7,292 nt of DNA from JADHTT01 sp964633845. GTDB taxonomy: Bacteria > Campylobacterota > Campylobacteria > Campylobacterales > Arcobacteraceae. Position 1 is the first letter of the stretch. Each line of letters opens with the position of its first letter. Both the position numbers and the translations under genes were made by a program. Under the pieces are notes generated by a model. It had not been told where the DNA came from. It did not search any database and worked only from the letters and a program-made list of their open reading frames with translations. Shown here piece after piece: positions 6,080-7,292 of this stretch. The stretch lies in NCBI GenBank assembly GCA_964633845.1, contig CAZWLA010000060.1:1-7292 (forward strand), written 5' to 3'.

Positions 6080-6700
6080 GTGAAAACTACTTTATTTATA
6101 ACAGCAACAAATACTGATGTTGGTAAAACATATGCTTCTGAAACATTGCTAAAAAAATATGCGAAAGATGGAATAAGAGTAGGGTATTTTAAGCCTATGG
6201 AAACAGGGGTTGAAGACCTGCCATTAGATGGGGGATCAATGCTTGAACTTGCAAAGAAGTTAAATCCAGAGTTTGATGTAACTATTGATGATGTTGTACC
6301 ATATCAGTTTAAATTACCTGCAGCACCATATGTCGCAAATAGTGAAAAAATTATAATAGACATTAAATATATTAAACAAAAAATAGATTATCTTTTGAAG
6401 TTTTGTGATCTATTGATTATAGAGGGTGCTGGTGGGCTTATGGTCCCTATTGAAAAAAATTATTTTATAGTTGATTTAATTTATGATCTGCAGAAATATT
6501 TAGATAATTTAAAAACAGTATTGATAGTGCCAAGTAACTTAGGATCTATAAATGATAATTTATTGTCTCAAAATATATTAAAACAGTATAATATAAATTA
6601 TCAGTGGTATATTAATTTATATAAAGATAAGGAGCAGTTTAAAACTACAACTTTACCTTTTTATAAAGATTATTTTAATGAGGATATAGAGTATCTTTAA
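6080..6700 (+). CDS. bioD: Dethiobiotin synthetase
   Basis: Catalyses ATP-dependent carboxylation and ring closure of 7,8-diaminopelargonate to dethiobiotin, the next-to-last step of biotin synthesis. The 206-residue cytosolic product is a P-loop protein. The modified Walker A is ATNTDVGKT (9-17; the family usually has GTDT). KPMETG (38-43) carries the lysine and threonine of the diamine site, and EGAGGLMVPI (115-124) is the second nucleotide/diamine loop. NLGSIND (153-159) follows in the place of the family NxLGxIN motif. The start is GTG at 6080, directly before the conserved KTTLFIT strand, with AAGGGA upstream. The frame stays open back to 5927 but that stretch is antisense to clpS. No other bio genes are present. 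It is divergent from clpS and overlaps the end of the acidic protein by four bases. Confidence 0.92.
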   Translation: MKTTLFITATNTDVGKTYASETLLKKYAKDGIRVGYFKPMETGVEDLPLDGGSMLELAKKLNPEFDVTIDDVVPYQFKLPAAPYVANSEKIIIDIKYIKQKIDYLLKFCDLLIIEGAGGLMVPIEKNYFIVDLIYDLQKYLDNLKTVLIVPSNLGSINDNLLSQNILKQYNINYQWYINLYKDKEQFKTTTLPFYKDYFNEDIEYL

Positions 6701-6987
6701 TAGTCTTCATCCATCTCTTCAATTAGATCTACTAAATCATCATATATCTCTGTAGCTTCTTCTTGACTAATAGAATCACTTTCTAAGTCTTCAAGTACTT
6801 TCACAAGCTCTTTTTTTAATTCTTGCATATCTGCAAGTTCTTCTTTTTGTTCATCATCTGCATTTTTATCAGCTGCTATGATTTCAAAAAGGTCATCAAT
6901 TTCCTCTTCTATATCTGGGATCATAGTATCCTCAATTAATGTTTTAAGATCTTCAAATATAGGATCTTTTTCTATCTCTTCTGACAT
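6697..6987 (-). CDS. Small, extremely acidic protein of unknown function
   Basis: Not recognised. The product has 96 residues, of which 39 are Asp or Glu and only seven are Lys. It has no Arg, His, Cys or Trp, giving a net charge near -32. Hydrophobic residues recur every three or four positions (for example DLKTLIED, ELKKELVKVLEDLE, IYDDLVDLIEEM), so it is likely all-helical, perhaps a coiled coil or helical hairpin; no signal peptide or membrane segment is seen. The start at 6987 is favoured by AAGAGGT just upstream (four to five bases). A TTG at 7017 would add ten residues that fall in the palindrome and RBS region. The stop overlaps the bioD stop tail to tail. A nucleic-acid mimic, a chaperone-like or a metal-binding role would all be guesses. 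Confidence 0.75.
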   Translation of the reverse strand: MSEEIEKDPIFEDLKTLIEDTMIPDIEEEIDDLFEIIAADKNADDEQKEELADMQELKKELVKVLEDLESDSISQEEATEIYDDLVDLIEEMDEDY

Positions 6988-6990
6988 TTT

Positions 6991-6997
6991 ACCTCTT
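6991..6997 (-). promoter_or_regulatory. Ribosome binding site of the acidic-protein gene
   Basis: AAGAGGT on the minus strand, four to five bases before the ATG at 6987. It supports that start over the TTG at 7017. Confidence 0.6.
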
Positions 6998-7004
6998 TTA
7001 TTAA

Positions 7005-7031
7005 AAAAATATTGCAATTTGCAATATTTTT
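7005..7031. promoter_or_regulatory. 27-base palindrome in the divergent intergenic region
   Basis: AAAAATATTGC (7005-7015) and GCAATATTTTT (7021-7031) are perfect 11-bp inverted arms around AATTT, with TTGCAA-like half-sites near the centre. It lies between the start of the acidic-protein gene and the -10 boxes at 7047-7059, so it would be in the first part of that gene's leader. No gene ends here, so it does not look like a terminator even though the minus-strand side has a T run. Possible roles are an operator for a dimeric repressor or a leader hairpin; the regulator is unknown. Confidence 0.45.
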
Positions 7032-7046
7032 AAATTGATTTGAGAA

Positions 7047-7052
7047 ATTATA
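7047..7052 (-). promoter_or_regulatory. Candidate -10 box for the acidic-protein gene
   Basis: TATAAT on the minus strand, predicting a start near 7040 and a leader of about 50 bases that contains the palindrome. It is one half of a symmetric element: AAATTATA (7045-7052), T, TATAATTT (7054-7061). Confidence 0.4.
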
Positions 7053-7053
7053 T

Positions 7054-7059
7054 TATAAT
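7054..7059 (+). promoter_or_regulatory. Candidate -10 box for the zinc-ribbon gene
   Basis: TATAAT on the plus strand, one base away from its mirror image on the other strand. It predicts a start near 7066 and a leader of only about 15 bases before the ATG at 7081. No clear -35 is present. Confidence 0.4.
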
Positions 7060-7080
7060 TTTCCAAAATAACACTAAAAT

Positions 7081-7254
7081 ATGGATAAAAATATGAAAAA
7101 TGAAATATTATTTCAATGTGAATGTGGTGGGGATGTTATACAAAAGGATGATAATTATAGATGTAAAGATTGTAAATTGATTGTTTATAAAAAATTTATG
7201 GGAAAGAATCTATCTATTGAAAAAATTAAAAAATTATTTTATGGGAACCTCTAA
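7081..7254 (+). CDS. Short zinc-ribbon protein like a topoisomerase C-terminal repeat, probably truncated
   Basis: A 57-residue frame with CEC (C13, C15) and CKDC (C28, C31), enough for one zinc site. The run CGGDV, YRC-KDC, IVYKKFMGKNLS (34-45) then IEKIKKL (46-52) closely resembles the stand-alone or C-terminal zinc repeat of type IA topoisomerases (topoisomerase III C-terminal repeat), which binds single-stranded DNA. In that family the helix is followed by a GKT-like turn and a further strand pair of some 20-25 residues. Here the frame instead ends YGNL-stop, so the domain is cut short. The ATG at 7081 has no RBS; the ATG at 7093 has a weak TGGA upstream and may be the real start. It is divergent from the acidic-protein gene. 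Function is inferred from motif resemblance only. Confidence 0.6.
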   Translation: MDKNMKNEILFQCECGGDVIQKDDNYRCKDCKLIVYKKFMGKNLSIEKIKKLFYGNL

Positions 7255-7292
7255 AAACACCTTTTAGAACTTCCAACTTTTTATTTTCTTGA
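7243..7292. mobile_element. Possible end of an insertion sequence entering from the right edge
   Basis: GGGAACCTCTAAAAAC at 7243-7258 has the look of an IS terminal inverted repeat (IS5-like in my recollection, not checked). It begins exactly where the zinc-ribbon protein departs from its family pattern. On the minus strand a frame is open from the right edge to a stop at 7226-7228. It reads ENKKLEVLKGVFRGSHK across the putative end, as when a transposase C-terminus runs through its own terminal repeat. The second end and target duplication are outside the window, so this is a low-confidence call. The same bases can also fold as a terminator. Confidence 0.3.
7244..7282 (+). terminator. Terminator-like hairpin over the stop of the zinc-ribbon gene
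   Basis: TCTAAAA (7250-7256) pairs perfectly with TTTTAGA (7262-7268) around ACACC. A 2x2 internal loop separates this from an outer GGAA/TTCC stem (7244-7247 with 7271-7274). TTTTT follows at 7278-7282, after a three-base gap. The stem is AU-rich and weak, and it contains the stop codon. It may be a real terminator or simply structure within an IS end. Confidence 0.35.

Noticed and set aside
7226..7292. Minus-strand frame from the right edge as a separate gene
   Set aside because: Only 22 codons are visible and nothing can be identified; it is mentioned only as support for a possible IS end.
1..7292. CRISPR array, tRNA, rRNA, or a defence or phage module
   Set aside because: I saw no regularly spaced repeats, cloverleafs, conserved rRNA segments or phage/defence genes; apart from the right edge this is ordinary core genome.

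Overview
The window is AT-rich (about 30% GC by eye) and densely packed. Its gene set and order (YajR-type transporter, rdgB, a rhodanese, a ferredoxin-thioredoxin reductase-like protein, aat, clpA, clpS, bioD) and protein style fit a Campylobacterota (epsilonproteobacterial) chromosome, perhaps Arcobacter- or Sulfurimonas-like. The phylum is a fair inference. The genus is not established.

Layout. Positions 1-56 hold a strong rho-independent terminator for a gene to the left. A plus-strand pair follows: a YajR-family MFS transporter (172-1497) and rdgB (1498-2100), with stop and start codons abutting. From the other side a five-gene minus-strand cluster converges on them, read right to left: clpS (6012-5713), clpA (5713-3503), aat (3525-2845), a ferredoxin-thioredoxin reductase catalytic-type protein (2814-2473) and a rhodanese (2454-2080). 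The last gene overlaps the 3' end of rdgB by 21 bases, and a hairpin spans the junction. Divergent from clpS is bioD (6080-6700, plus), whose end overlaps the end of a very acidic 96-residue protein (6987-6697, minus). A divergent AT-rich region (6988-7080) with a 27-base palindrome and two back-to-back -10 boxes separates this from a short plus-strand zinc-ribbon protein (7081-7254). That protein looks truncated, possibly by the end of an insertion sequence entering from the right edge.

Function. The cluster encodes the bacterial Leu/N-degron pathway: Aat adds Leu or Phe to N-terminal Lys or Arg, ClpS recognises the destabilising residue, and ClpA unfolds the substrate for ClpP (not in the window). 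Two thiol or sulfur proteins are encoded in the same direction just downstream. RdgB cleans up the nucleotide pool, BioD makes dethiobiotin, and the YajR-type transporter is a proton-driven exporter of unknown substrate. Most of the window is ordinary core genome. The points worth a second look are the N-degron/thiol-redox linkage, the spacing of the FTR-like cysteines, the palindrome and divergent promoter near 7005-7061, and the truncated zinc ribbon at the right edge.
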